Of a stretch of DNA of 64,000 nt, positions 25,793-35,088 are shown in pieces. Source of the DNA: Serratia rhizosphaerae (GTDB lineage: Bacteria > Pseudomonadota > Gammaproteobacteria > Enterobacterales > Enterobacteriaceae); contig NZ_CP041764.1 in the NCBI RefSeq assembly GCF_009817885.1, positions 1,426,001 through 1,490,000 on the forward strand. Direction: 5' to 3'. How positions within the stretch are numbered: the first letter of the stretch is position 1; the number at the start of each line of letters is the position of its first letter. Position numbers and translations under genes: made by a program. The notes below the pieces were generated by a model that saw only the letters and a program-made list of their open reading frames with translations, did no database searches and was not told where the DNA came from.

Positions 25793-27115
25793 TTACTGGG
25801 TGATGCGTTTATACACCACCGGCGTAGCTTCCGGCACCTGGTCGCTCAGCGTCATCGCACCGCGTACCGCTTCGGCCGCCTGCTGCCAGCTCTCTTCGTC
25901 GTTGGCATGGATCACCGCCAGCGGCTGTTTGGCGTCAATGCGCTCGCCCAGGCGAGCCACATCGGTCAGGCCGACGCTGTAGTCGATGCTGTCGGTGGCG
26001 CGGCGACGGCCGCCGCCGAGGGTCACCACCGCCATGCCCAGCTCACGGGTATCCATGGCGCTGACGATACCTTCACGCTCAGCGTACACCGGCTTGCTCA
26101 GCGTCGCCGTCGGCAGATAGCTGTCATAACGCTCGACAAAGTCGCTCGGCCCCTGCTGCGCCGCCACCATACGGCCGAAGATTTCCGCCGCCTTGCCGTT
26201 ATCCAGCACCGCCTGCAGTTTGGCGCGTGCATCAGCGTCATCCTGCGCCAGGCCGCCGGAAAGCAGCATCTCCACGCACAACGCCATGGTGACTTCCAGC
26301 AGGCGCGGGTTGCGGTATTCGCCGGTCAGGAAGCGTACCGCTTCGCGCACTTCCACCGCATTGCCGGCGCTGGAAGCCAGCACCTGGTTCATGTCGGTCA
26401 GCAGCGCCGTGGTTTTGCAGCCGGCGCCGTTGGCGACGCCGACGATAGCCTGCGCCAAATCTTCCGACAGCGCATAGGTCGGCATAAAGGCGCCGGAACC
26501 CACCTTGACGTCCATCACCAACGCATCCAGCCCTTCCGCCAGTTTCTTGGCCAGGATCGAACCGGTAATCAGCGGAATGGAGTCCACGGTGGCGGTAATA
26601 TCGCGTGTGGCATAGAAGCGTTTGTCCGCCGGCGCCAGCGAGCTGGTCTGGCCGATAATCGCAACGCCGACCTCTTTGATGATTTTACGGAAAGCGCTGT
26701 CATCCGGGAAGATATTAAAGCCGGGAATGGCCTCCAGTTTATCCAGGGTGCCGCCGGTATGGCCCAGGCCGCGGCCGGAGATCATCGGCACGTAGCCGCC
26801 GCAGGCCGCCACCATCGGGCCGAGCATCAGCGACGTCACGTCGCCCACGCCGCCGGTAGAGTGCTTGTCCACCACCGGGCCGTTGAGATCCAGGCTCTTC
26901 CAATCCAGCACCGTGCCGGAATCGCGCATCGCCATGGTCAGCGCCACGCGCTCAGGCATGGTCATATCATGAAAATAGATGGTCATCGCCAGCGCGGCAA
27001 TCTGCCCTTCGGAGACGACGTTATCGCGGATACCGTTAATAAAGAAGCGAATCTCTTCTTCGCTCAGCGGCTGACCGTCGCGTTTCTTACGAATAATTTC
27101 TTGTGCCAGGAACAA
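25793..27115 (-). CDS. deoA: thymidine phosphorylase
   Basis: Phosphorolyses thymidine to thymine and deoxyribose-1-phosphate. The pyrimidine phosphorylase signature is intact: DKHSTGGVGDVTS near 82-94 and SGRGLGHTGGTLDKLE near 112-127. I place the start at TTG 27115 (product begins MFLAQEIIRKKRDG, 440 aa), since AGGAGG lies 5-11 nt upstream and E. coli deoA also uses TTG there. The in-frame ATG at 27130 is upstream of that ribosome site and lacks one of its own. Confidence 0.96.
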   Translation of the reverse strand: MFLAQEIIRKKRDGQPLSEEEIRFFINGIRDNVVSEGQIAALAMTIYFHDMTMPERVALTMAMRDSGTVLDWKSLDLNGPVVDKHSTGGVGDVTSLMLGPMVAACGGYVPMISGRGLGHTGGTLDKLEAIPGFNIFPDDSAFRKIIKEVGVAIIGQTSSLAPADKRFYATRDITATVDSIPLITGSILAKKLAEGLDALVMDVKVGSGAFMPTYALSEDLAQAIVGVANGAGCKTTALLTDMNQVLASSAGNAVEVREAVRFLTGEYRNPRLLEVTMALCVEMLLSGGLAQDDADARAKLQAVLDNGKAAEIFGRMVAAQQGPSDFVERYDSYLPTATLSKPVYAEREGIVSAMDTRELGMAVVTLGGGRRRATDSIDYSVGLTDVARLGERIDAKQPLAVIHANDEESWQQAAEAVRGAMTLSDQVPEATPVVYKRITQ

Positions 27116-27186
27116 AATATCCTCCTGCAATCTGCGTGTGTAGAGTTATCAAAGACGCCCCGGACGCGCTGGGACGAAAGCGAGAA

Positions 27187-27966
27187 TCAGTAGCCGCTGC
27201 CGGACGTTTGCGCGCTGTAGCCCAGCGTGGTCAGCAGGCTGGCCAACAGGCTGGAAGCCCCGAAGCGGAAATGCCGTGCATCCGCCCAGTCTGCGCCCAT
27301 GATACGCGCGGCAAGTTGCAGATAATGCTGCGCCTCTTCCGCGGTGCGCACGCCGCCGGCCGGCTTGAAGCCCACCTGCTCGCCGACGCCCATATCGCGG
27401 ATCACCGACATCATCAGCTCGGCGCTTTCCAACGTGGCGTTCACCGGTACTTTGCCGGTGGAGGTTTTAATAAAATCCGCCCCGGCGTTGATGGAGATTT
27501 CAGACGCTTTGCGGATCAGCGCCGCGTCTTTCAGCTCGCCGGTTTCGATAATCACTTTCAGCAACACATTCGCTTCGGCGCAGGCCTGCTTGCACTGCTT
27601 CACCAGCTCAAAACCGACCTGCTCATTGCCGGCCATCAGCGCGCGGTATGGGAACACCACGTCGACTTCGTCGGCGCCGTAGGCGATCGCCGCACGGGTT
27701 TCCGCCAGCGCAATGTCGATATCATCGTTACCGTGCGGGAAGTTGGTGACGGTGGCGATGCGGATATCCGGCGTGCCCTGCTCGCGCAGCGTTTTGCGGG
27801 CGATGGGGATAAAGCGCGGATAAATGCAGATGGCGGCGGTATGGCCCGCCGGGCTGTTCGCCTGACGGCACAGCGCGATCACCTTCTCGTCGGTGTCGTC
27901 GTCGTTCAGGGTGGTTAAATCCATCAGGCTCAGCGCGCGTTGCGCTGCGGCGGTTAATTCGGTCAT
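27187..27966 (-). CDS. deoC: deoxyribose-phosphate aldolase
   Basis: Class I aldolase that cleaves 2-deoxyribose-5-phosphate to glyceraldehyde-3-phosphate and acetaldehyde. 259 residues. Schiff-base Lys in DFIKTSTGKVP near 167, second lysine in GFKPAGGVRT near 200. The start is ATG 27966 (MTELTAAAQRAL), with GGAGAG 7 nt upstream; an ATG 12 nt earlier has none. First gene of deoCABD. A perfect CRP core sits 224 nt upstream. Confidence 0.97.
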   Translation of the reverse strand: MTELTAAAQRALSLMDLTTLNDDDTDEKVIALCRQANSPAGHTAAICIYPRFIPIARKTLREQGTPDIRIATVTNFPHGNDDIDIALAETRAAIAYGADEVDVVFPYRALMAGNEQVGFELVKQCKQACAEANVLLKVIIETGELKDAALIRKASEISINAGADFIKTSTGKVPVNATLESAELMMSVIRDMGVGEQVGFKPAGGVRTAEEAQHYLQLAARIMGADWADARHFRFGASSLLASLLTTLGYSAQTSGSGY

Positions 27967-28335
27967 AAAACTCTCCAACTTGAGCTGCTTGCTGTTGGCG
28001 AGCGGACTTGGTTCCGTGAAGATAGCGCGGGGTAATCACTTCCCCGGGGGCAACTGAGGTCCTTCTCACCGCACATTAGGCTAGACGTGCAAACAGCCTG
28101 TAGTAACGATTAGAACACGCCGGTAATACGCCGACCGCGTTCAGGTGTAAAAATCCAATGGGGTAACGCTCTAACAGTCAGAGATTATATGTGAAAATAA
28201 TCACAAAATAACGCGATATTGTTCACAGAATAACAAAAGCCTCACGGCGCGGCGTTCCTGGCCTTGCCTAACGGGCTTGCTTCCCCGCCGCCAACGTGGC
28301 GACGGAGAAGCAGAACAGCGCCCCGCAAGTATAGT
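27967..28335 (-). promoter_or_regulatory. deo operon control region
   Basis: 369 bases between the transporter gene and deoC. Contains the CRP site at 28190-28205, and a looser inverted repeat TGTAGTAA-CGA-TTAGAACA at 28099-28117. That repeat could be a DeoR or CytR-type operator (low certainty). E. coli deo has two promoters controlled by DeoR, CytR and CRP over a similar length. No gene seen. Confidence 0.55.
28190..28205. promoter_or_regulatory. CRP binding site upstream of deoC
   Basis: TGTGAAAATAATCACA matches both CRP half-sites TGTGA and TCACA perfectly with the correct six-base spacer. Confidence 0.85.
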
Positions 28336-29613
28336 TTACAGCGCCAGGAAGAACCCGGCGATGGTCGCGCTCATCAGGTTAGACAGGGTGCCGGCCACCA
28401 CCGCCTTCAGACCCAGGCGCGCAATATCATGACGACGGTTAGGCGCCATGCTGCCTAAACCGCCCAGCAGAATCGCCACCGAAGAAAGGTTAGCGAAACC
28501 ACACAGCGCAAACGAAATGATCGCCTTGGTGTGGGCGGACAGCACCTGCAAGCCGTCGGCCGTCACCGCCTCATCCGGGCGCAGATAGGCGCCGAAGTTC
28601 ATAAAGGCGACGAACTCATTGACGATAATCTTCTGGCCGATAAAGGAGCCGGCGGTCATCGCCTCGCTCCACGGCACGCCGATCAGGAAGGCGATTGGCG
28701 AGAAGATCCAGCCCAGCAGCAGTTCCAGCGACAGCTGCGGATAGTTGAACCAGCCGCCGATGCCCCCCAGCATACCGTTCAGCAGCGCGATCAGGGCGAT
28801 AAACGCCAGCAGCATCGCGCCGACGTTCAGCGCCAGCTGCATACCGGACGCCGCGCCGGACGCCGCCGCGTCAATCACGTTTGCCGGGCGCTCTTCCTCG
28901 GCGATCAGTTTGGTCGCATCGTCCGTATCATGGGTTTTTTCCGTTTCCGGCACCATCAGCTTGGCGAACAGCAAACCGCCCGGTGCGGCCATAAAGGAAG
29001 CGGCGATCAGGTATTCCAGCGGCACGCCCATCTGCGCGTAGCCGGCCAGCACCGAACCCGCCACCGACGCCAGGCCGCCGCACATCACGGCAAACAGCTC
29101 GGAGTGCGTCATGGTGGCGATATACGGCCGCACCACCAGCGGCGCTTCGGTCTGACCGACGAAAATATTGGCGGTCGCCGACAGCGACTCGGTGCGCGAG
29201 GTGCCCAGCACTTTCTGCAGGCCGCCGCCCAACACGCGGATCACCAGTTGCATAATGCCGAGGTAATACAACACGGCGATCAGCGACGAGAAGAATACAA
29301 TCACCGGCAGCACGCGCAGCGCAAAGATAAAGCCGCCGCCGCCGAACAGTTCGAACATCTTGTCGGACACCAGTCCGCCGAAAATAAACGAAATGCCCTG
29401 GTTGCCGTAGGCGATCACATTGGCCACCCCTTCCGACATCCCGCCCAGAATGCGCTGGCCCAGCGGTACGTACAGCACCAGCGCCCCGATGGCAATTTGA
29501 ATAATAAAGGCGCCGAGCACGGTGCGCAGGTTGATCGCCCGCCGGTTGCTGGAAAGCAGCACCGCGATCGCAATTAACACCGCCATCCCAATCAGGCTCA
29601 TGATGAGTTGCAT
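28336..29613 (-). CDS. CNT-family nucleoside:proton symporter (NupC/NupX-like)
   Basis: Concentrative nucleoside transporter of the inner membrane that would import nucleosides for the deo enzymes next door. 425 residues with about ten hydrophobic segments. Family motifs GQTEAPLVVRPY near 160 and GVPWSEAMTAGSFIGQKIIVNEFVAF near 310 (WSEA and NEFVA are the substrate-site blocks). C-terminal GFANLSSVAILLGG. It looks closer to the E. coli YeiJ/YeiM type than to NupC itself, so I give no symbol. Start ATG 29613, with AGGGAT 9 nt upstream. Location replaces the E. coli yjjI-yjjW pair. Confidence 0.88.
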   Translation of the reverse strand: MQLIMSLIGMAVLIAIAVLLSSNRRAINLRTVLGAFIIQIAIGALVLYVPLGQRILGGMSEGVANVIAYGNQGISFIFGGLVSDKMFELFGGGGFIFALRVLPVIVFFSSLIAVLYYLGIMQLVIRVLGGGLQKVLGTSRTESLSATANIFVGQTEAPLVVRPYIATMTHSELFAVMCGGLASVAGSVLAGYAQMGVPLEYLIAASFMAAPGGLLFAKLMVPETEKTHDTDDATKLIAEEERPANVIDAAASGAASGMQLALNVGAMLLAFIALIALLNGMLGGIGGWFNYPQLSLELLLGWIFSPIAFLIGVPWSEAMTAGSFIGQKIIVNEFVAFMNFGAYLRPDEAVTADGLQVLSAHTKAIISFALCGFANLSSVAILLGGLGSMAPNRRHDIARLGLKAVVAGTLSNLMSATIAGFFLAL

Positions 29614-29768
29614 GCAAAGTATCCCTGTGGTGAAAAATAAACAGATTCTGCCCGGCATTATTGTGGGCTAACTATTGGTAACGGGGCGGGATTATACTGA
29701 GCAATATTGCGCCAGACTCGTCTTACATCACAAATGCATACAAGCAAGCGCAAACGAAAATCTTATAA

Positions 29769-29784
29769 CGTGATTCAAATCACA
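29769..29784. promoter_or_regulatory. CRP binding site upstream of nucleoside transporter
   Basis: CGTGATTCAAATCACA has one mismatch to TGTGA-N6-TCACA. It lies 156 nt before the transporter start, between it and yjjV. Shared CRP control with deoC fits joint use. Confidence 0.7.
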
Positions 29785-29805
29785 CTTTAACCATCAGAAC
29801 GGCGG

Positions 29806-30582
29806 CTATAGCGCAAACAGGGATTGGGTATTTTGCTGAAGTTGATCGGCAATCTGCTCGGGCGGTTCCGAACGCAGCTGACACAGCACCTGAAACACCT
29901 CGGCAGCGCGTTCCGGCCGGTTAGGCTCGCCCTGATGGCCGGCCAGCGGCATATCCGGCGCATCGGTTTCCAGCAGCAGCGCGCTGAGCGGCAGCTGCGC
30001 CATCACCGCACGGGTTTTCTGCGCCCGCTGATAGCTGATGGTGCCGCCGACGCCGATAAAATAGCCCAGGCGTACAAACGCCTGCGCCTGCGACAGACTG
30101 CCGGCAAAGCCGTGCACCACGCCGCAACGCGGTAGGTCGGCGCGCCGCAGTATGGCGGCCAGCGGATCGTGGCTGCGGCGTGAATGCAGAATCACCGGCA
30201 AGTCATGGCGTTTAGCCAACTGCAGCTGGGCGCGCAGCAGCGTCTGCTGACGCGCAAACTGCGGTTCGTCCATATACAGATCCAGGCCGATTTCCCCCAC
30301 CGCCGCCAGTTTGGGCGGCCGTGCGGCCAGCCAGTCGGCCAGTTGCGCCAGCTGCGCGTCATGGTGCTGTGCGATATACAGCGGGTGCAGCCCCAGCGCG
30401 GCGTACAACGGTGGGTACTTCTCCGCCAGTCCCGCCACGCCCGCAAAGCGATCGGCAGTGACCGACGGCACAATAATTCGCTCCACGCCGGCCGCCGCCG
30501 CGCGCCGCAGGCTCTCCGCCTCGTGGCCGCTGAAGGGCGGGAAATCAAAGTGGCAGTGGGTATCGGTAAAACGCAGGCTCAT
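29806..30582 (-). CDS. yjjV: TatD-family metal-dependent hydrolase YjjV
   Basis: TIM-barrel metallo-hydrolase of the TatD family, likely a deoxyribonuclease or phosphoesterase; substrate unproven. 258 residues. Metal ligands visible: DTHCHFDF (8-15), catalytic Glu in AVGEIGLDLYM near 96, VILHSRRS near 130, HGFAGS near 157 and LLETDAPDMP near 205. Start overlaps the yjjU stop by 4 nt (ATGA), so the two are coupled as in E. coli. Confidence 0.92.
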   Translation of the reverse strand: MSLRFTDTHCHFDFPPFSGHEAESLRRAAAAGVERIIVPSVTADRFAGVAGLAEKYPPLYAALGLHPLYIAQHHDAQLAQLADWLAARPPKLAAVGEIGLDLYMDEPQFARQQTLLRAQLQLAKRHDLPVILHSRRSHDPLAAILRRADLPRCGVVHGFAGSLSQAQAFVRLGYFIGVGGTISYQRAQKTRAVMAQLPLSALLLETDAPDMPLAGHQGEPNRPERAAEVFQVLCQLRSEPPEQIADQLQQNTQSLFAL

Positions 30583-31679
30583 AGCGCCTCTCCCTTGCCG
30601 CCCGGCAGTTCGTCCGGCGGCAGACGCATCTCGGCGGGCGCCGCCGCGGCCGGCGGCGTGACTTCACTGACGATCGGCGACGGCATATTCAGGCTTTCCG
30701 GCTGCAGCAAACGCCGCGACAGCGGCCGTTTCACCATAACGCCGTCGCCCTCTTCCGCCGCCTGCAGCCAGTGGCCGACGGTCGCCAGAAAATAGCGACC
30801 GCAGCGCCGGCCCAGGTGATAGTCGCGATTAAGCGACGACAGGCGACTGCCAAGCGCATTGCTCGCCAGCGGCTTCGGCGGGAAGATTTCAAAGATGCGC
30901 AGGTCGCCCGGCGGTTTCTCAATAAACTGCTGAATACGGTGGTAGCTCTGCTCATGCTGACGCATGATGCGCACCATCTGCTGCAGGCTGCTTTCGCTCA
31001 GCCACTGCTCCATCCGCTTCATCCACTGCGGCGTATAGTACATCTGCGACGGCACGGTGCGGATCACCACGATGGTATCCGCGCCGCGACGGTAGGCTTC
31101 CTCCACCGGAATCGCGTCGCTGATGCCGCCGTCCTGATAACTGACGCCGTCCAGATCGACGCCCATACGGTAAAAACCCGGAATGGCGCTGGAGGCTTTA
31201 ATCGTCGGCAGCCAGCTGGCGCGCCGGGCGGGGAAATAGGTCGGTTCGAAGTCGTCACTGCGGCAGGCGCACATCAGAAACTCACGCCCGTCGTGGAACT
31301 GTTGTTCCGCCGTGTCCATCGCTAGCGGCAGCTGCTGCGAGGTGATATTCACCAGCCAGTCGAGGTCGATCAGGTGGCCGCCGCGCACAAAGCGCAGGGG
31401 ATTAAAGAAATCGGCGGTAGTGGTATAGCGGGTGATCACCCGACGCGCGTAACCCATCTGTCCGCAAATAAAGGCGGAAAGGTTCTGCGCACCGGCGGAG
31501 GTGCCGATCATCAGTTCAAAAGGGTTGAAGCGGGCACGCTGGAACTCATCCAGTACGCCGGCGGTGAAAATACCGCGCTGCCCGCCCCCTTCGCATACCA
31601 GCGCCAGTTTGCCAGGCCGGTATGGTTTATACGCCAGCGGCTCAATATTGCCGAGCGTGATGGGTATTCTGTAGCCCAA
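30579..31679 (-). CDS. yjjU: patatin-like phospholipase family protein YjjU
   Basis: Putative serine esterase of the patatin fold, acting on unknown lipid. 366 residues. Oxyanion motif EGGGQRGIF at about 30-38, nucleophile elbow GTSAG near 59-63, and the Asp of the dyad in DGGISDAIPV near 178. C-terminal 60 residues are proline/alanine rich and probably disordered. First gene of yjjU-yjjV. It starts 10 nt after the CsbD-like gene, so may share its transcript. Confidence 0.93.
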   Translation of the reverse strand: MGYRIPITLGNIEPLAYKPYRPGKLALVCEGGGQRGIFTAGVLDEFQRARFNPFELMIGTSAGAQNLSAFICGQMGYARRVITRYTTTADFFNPLRFVRGGHLIDLDWLVNITSQQLPLAMDTAEQQFHDGREFLMCACRSDDFEPTYFPARRASWLPTIKASSAIPGFYRMGVDLDGVSYQDGGISDAIPVEEAYRRGADTIVVIRTVPSQMYYTPQWMKRMEQWLSESSLQQMVRIMRQHEQSYHRIQQFIEKPPGDLRIFEIFPPKPLASNALGSRLSSLNRDYHLGRRCGRYFLATVGHWLQAAEEGDGVMVKRPLSRRLLQPESLNMPSPIVSEVTPPAAAAPAEMRLPPDELPGGKGEAL

Positions 31680-31689
31680 CCTGGGTTCC

Positions 31690-31875
31690 TCAGTAAGGTG
31701 TTTTTTCTGAGGATACCTCTTCTTGCTCTCTTCCGTAATCTTCTTGCAGTATCCCGGAGAGACAGTCGTTACTGCCGCTCAGCCATGCACAGTCGCTGCC
31801 GGAAAGCTCAGCCCAGGCCTGCCATAGCTGGCCTCTGAGCTGTTTCCAACGTCCGAGAATAATATCGCTGTTCAC
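31690..31875 (-). CDS. CsbD-family small stress protein
   Basis: 61 residues, hydrophilic. The segment GRWKQLRGQLWQAWAELSG followed by GSNDCLSGILQEDYGREQEE matches the CsbD/YjbJ fold family, whose members are abundant stress-induced proteins of unknown action. I use GTG 31875, since AGGGGGG lies 6-7 nt upstream; an upstream ATG (31908) would put that ribosome site inside the gene. It holds an unusual Cys pair (SDCAW, NDCLS) for this family. Not present here in E. coli. Confidence 0.7.
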   Translation of the reverse strand: MNSDIILGRWKQLRGQLWQAWAELSGSDCAWLSGSNDCLSGILQEDYGREQEEVSSEKTPY

Positions 31876-31932
31876 GATCTGCCCCCCTACTGCCAGAAAA
31901 GGACTCAAGATTTGTTACACTTTGCCCACCGG

Positions 31933-32094
31933 CTAAGGACGACGGCGGCCGGTAAACAGACTGATCAGGAACAGAATAATCCCGACCACAAACACCACTT
32001 TTGCCGCCCAGGCGGCGGTGCCCGCCAAACTGCCAAAGCCCAATGCCGCGGCAATCAGCGCAACCACCAAAAAGATAATGCCCCAACGAAACAT
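31933..32094 (-). CDS. ytjA: DUF1328 small membrane protein YtjA
   Basis: 53 residues, nearly identical to E. coli YtjA: MFRWGIIFLVVALIAAALG at the start and LISLFTGRRRP at the end. Two TM helices (about 4-22 and 29-48), with a basic tail. Function unknown; E. coli ytjA is linked to stress conditions. Ribosome site GGAGAGG is 4-10 nt upstream. Located between osmY and yjjU as in E. coli. Confidence 0.93.
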   Translation of the reverse strand: MFRWGIIFLVVALIAAALGFGSLAGTAAWAAKVVFVVGIILFLISLFTGRRRP

Positions 32095-32149
32095 AAGCCT
32101 CTCCTTACCGTAGAGGCGCAGCCTGCGCGCCCGTGATGAAACGCATCAA

Positions 32150-32170
32150 GGGGGCCGGATACCGGCCCCC
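32150..32170. terminator. osmY downstream hairpin
   Basis: GGGGGCCGG / CCGGCCCCC perfect 9-bp stem with ATA loop, 30 nt after the osmY stop. No long U-tract, so terminator strength is uncertain. Confidence 0.6.
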
Positions 32171-32199
32171 TGCTGACAGAGTTCGCCGCGATGGGCTGA

Positions 32200-32838
32200 T
32201 TATGGCTTAACGGTCAGATCGTTCTTCACGCTCTTCACGCCGTCAATCGCCTTGGCGATGCTTTCCGCACGCTCAGACTGTTCCTGCGACTTCACTTCAC
32301 CGGACAGCTGCACCACGCCGTCGGTGGTTTCCACTTTCACATTGCGCGAAGGCACGATGTCATCGGCCAGCAGCTTGGCTTTCAGCTCCGTGGTGGCAGC
32401 GGCATCACCGGCATAGGATTTTACCGACTGCTTGGCTTCATCTTTCACGTGCAGCTTATCGCTAACGGATTTCACGCCTTCTACTTTGCCTGCCACGGCG
32501 ACCGCCTGCTCAGCCAGCGCCTGGCTGGCGACAAAGCCGCTCAGCGTCACAACGCCTTTTTCCGTTTTCACCGAAATGTCGTTGCTGGAAGAAATAGTCT
32601 TGTCCTGCACCAACGCGCTTTTCACTTTTGCGGTGATCGCGCTGTCATCCATATAGCCGTCGACTTTCTTCATTGAGCTGTCGACTTTTTGCATAGAGCT
32701 ATCGATTTTGCTGCCAGTGCTATCAGCCACGCTGGATGCCTTATCGAGCAACGAACCTTCGGCCAGAGCGCTACCGCTCACCAGAACGGAACCCAATACG
32801 ACAGCCATCATTGATTGTGCAAACTTGGTCTTTTTCAT
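32200..32838 (-). CDS. osmY: periplasmic chaperone OsmY, BON domains
   Basis: Osmotic- and stationary-phase-induced periplasmic chaperone. 212 residues (201 in E. coli). Signal peptide at about 1-28 (cleavage after ALA). Two BON domains at about 68-136 (DSAITAKVKSALVQDK ... VVTLSGFV) and about 145-212 (TTELKAKLLADD ... VVQLSGEV). Between signal and first domain lies a short repeat of SSMQKVD / SSMKKVD, which accounts for the extra length. Start ATG 32838 with AGGAAGAG ribosome site. Confidence 0.94.
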   Translation of the reverse strand: MKKTKFAQSMMAVVLGSVLVSGSALAEGSLLDKASSVADSTGSKIDSSMQKVDSSMKKVDGYMDDSAITAKVKSALVQDKTISSSNDISVKTEKGVVTLSGFVASQALAEQAVAVAGKVEGVKSVSDKLHVKDEAKQSVKSYAGDAAATTELKAKLLADDIVPSRNVKVETTDGVVQLSGEVKSQEQSERAESIAKAIDGVKSVKNDLTVKP

Positions 32839-33338
32839 CGATCTCTTCCTTTTGTTGGTGAATCCCGAATACCTGCGGATTCTGTCGCCGCGATTCGCGC
32901 GGCTTTGATTCAGGGATACTTCACGATATCTGTTCGTTCGGCCATCCACGTCATGAATATTGCAACCGTCATGCCAACTTCAAACAACCATTAAAAATCA
33001 ACAAGATAATATTTATCGCTGAAAAAACAGGCTAAATACTGTCGCTAATTAACGACATTATCCAGACGCATCAGAGACACCCTTACTAACCCATTGATTT
33101 TAAATAATACAGATTGTCTCCGATTGGCAACACTGCCGCATAAGGCGCTGGTTTTTTTACTAATCACAGAGATTTGGACTATTCATTGCGCAATTACGCC
33201 CTGCTAAATATAGCGCATCGCATAAAATTCGGCGGACGAAATGGAGCAATCTGAGGGACAGAGAAAACGGGAAAGGATGAGGGACGTTAATAAATAGCAA
33301 CGGCCCGGCACCGATGGGATGCCGGGCCGCGACGAACA
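32839..33338. other. osmY-prfC intergenic region
   Basis: 500 bases, AT-rich from 32980 to 33300. Must hold the osmY promoter (RpoS-dependent in E. coli), which I cannot place exactly, and the prfC terminator hairpin at 33301-33329. No ORF or RNA gene recognised. Confidence 0.45.
33301..33329 (-). terminator. prfC downstream hairpin
   Basis: Perfect 10-bp stem CGGCCCGGCA / TGCCGGGCCG, 10 nt after the prfC stop, followed on the minus strand by TTGCTATTTATT. Plausible intrinsic terminator with an imperfect U-tract. Confidence 0.65.
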
Positions 33339-34928
33339 TCAGTGCTCGCGGGTTTTGCGGAAGGTGACGTCCGGGTAACGCTCCTGCGTCAGGTTGAGGT
33401 TTACCATGGTCGGCGCGATATACGACAGGTTATCGCCGCCGTCCAGCGCCAGGTTCTGCTCATTCTTACGCTTGAACTCTTCGAACTTCTTCACGTCGTC
33501 GCACTCCACCCAGCGGGCGGTAGAAACGTTGACCGATTCATACACCGCTTCCACGTTGTATTCGGTCTTCAGACGCGCCACCACCACATCGAACTGCAGC
33601 ACGCCGACCGCGCCGACGATCAGATCGTTATTGGCGATCGGTCGGAACACCTGCACCGCGCCCTCTTCCGACAGCTGCACCAACCCCTTCAGCAGTTGCT
33701 TTTGCTTCAGCGGATCGCGCAGGCGGATACGGCGGAACAGCTCCGGTGCGAAGTTCGGAATACCGGTGAACTTCATGCTTTCACCCTGAGTAAAGGTGTC
33801 GCCGATCTGAATGGTGCCGTGGTTATGCAGGCCGATGATATCGCCCGGGTAGGCTTCTTCCACGTGTGAGCGGTCGCCGGCCATAAAGGTCAGCGCGTCC
33901 GAAATCACCACGTCCTTGCCGGTGCGCACCTGACGCAGCTTCATGCCTTTTTCATAGCGGCCGGACACCACGCGCATAAACGCCACGCGGTCGCGGTGTT
34001 TCGGGTCCATATTGGCCTGAATCTTGAACACAAAACCACTGAACTTCTCTTCCGTTGCCTTCACTTCGCGGCTGTCGGACTGACGCGGCATCGGCGTCGG
34101 CGCCCAGGACACCAGCCCGTCGAGCATATGGTCGACGCCGAAGTTGCCCAGCGCGGTGCCGAAGAACACCGGGGTCAGTTCGCCGGCCAGGAACGCTTCC
34201 TGCTCAAACTCGTGCGACGCGCCCTGCACCAGCTCCAGCTCTTCACGCAGCTGCGCGGCCAGCTCTTCGCCCACCGCTTCGTCCAGCTCCGGGTTATCCA
34301 GCCCTTTTACCACCCGCACGTCCTGAATGGTGTGGCCCATGCCGCTCTGATAGAGGTAGGTTTCATCCTTGTACAGATGGTAAACCCCTTTAAACAGCTT
34401 GCCGCAGCCGATTGGCCAGGTGATTGGCGAGCAGGCGATTTTCAGTTCGCGCTCGACTTCATCCATTACTTCCATCGGATCGCGGATATCGCGGTCCAGT
34501 TTGTTCATAAAGGTCAGGATCGGCGTATCGCGCAGACGGGTGACTTCCATCAGCTTGCGGGTACGATCCTCAACGCCTTTCGCGGCGTCGATCACCATCA
34601 GGCAGCAGTCCACCGCGGTCAGGGTGCGGTAGGTATCCTCGGAGAAGTCTTCGTGCCCCGGGGTATCCAGCAGATTGACCAGGCTGTCGCGGTACGGGAA
34701 CTGCATCACCGAGGTGGTGATGGAGATGCCGCGCTGCTTTTCCATTTCCATCCAGTCGGATTTGGCATGCTGGCTGGAGCCGCGGCCTTTTACCGTACCG
34801 GCGGTCTGGATCGCCTGTCCGAACAGCAGCACCTTTTCGGTGATGGTGGTTTTACCGGCATCGGGGTGCGAGATGATGGCGAAGGTTCTTCTTTTCGACA
34901 CTTCGCGGGCAAATTCACTAGGAGACAT
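33339..34928 (-). CDS. prfC: peptide chain release factor RF3
   Basis: Translational GTPase that removes RF1/RF2 from the ribosome after peptide release. 529 residues as in E. coli. G1 ISHPDAGKTT near 19-28, switch II DTPGHEDFSED near 88, NKLD near 142. Domains II and III follow (VVSGRYEKGMKLRQVRTGKD; GVLQFDVV). Encoded downstream of the hip remnant here, while in E. coli yjjG-rimI lie directly upstream. Confidence 0.98.
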   Translation of the reverse strand: MSPSEFAREVSKRRTFAIISHPDAGKTTITEKVLLFGQAIQTAGTVKGRGSSQHAKSDWMEMEKQRGISITTSVMQFPYRDSLVNLLDTPGHEDFSEDTYRTLTAVDCCLMVIDAAKGVEDRTRKLMEVTRLRDTPILTFMNKLDRDIRDPMEVMDEVERELKIACSPITWPIGCGKLFKGVYHLYKDETYLYQSGMGHTIQDVRVVKGLDNPELDEAVGEELAAQLREELELVQGASHEFEQEAFLAGELTPVFFGTALGNFGVDHMLDGLVSWAPTPMPRQSDSREVKATEEKFSGFVFKIQANMDPKHRDRVAFMRVVSGRYEKGMKLRQVRTGKDVVISDALTFMAGDRSHVEEAYPGDIIGLHNHGTIQIGDTFTQGESMKFTGIPNFAPELFRRIRLRDPLKQKQLLKGLVQLSEEGAVQVFRPIANNDLIVGAVGVLQFDVVVARLKTEYNVEAVYESVNVSTARWVECDDVKKFEEFKRKNEQNLALDGGDNLSYIAPTMVNLNLTQERYPDVTFRKTREH

Positions 34929-35088
34929 GTTTTCACGTTTCTACGGTTAGTCCGCCCTGCGTCATCGTCATACGCCGTTGAGGGCGTCAAAGCAAAGCGG
35001 TGAAATGAATATAATAGCGGGTTATTTTCGCTGATTTGCCAACCGGTGACAATCAATGGATACGACGCGGCAAGATTAAACCTTCTGC

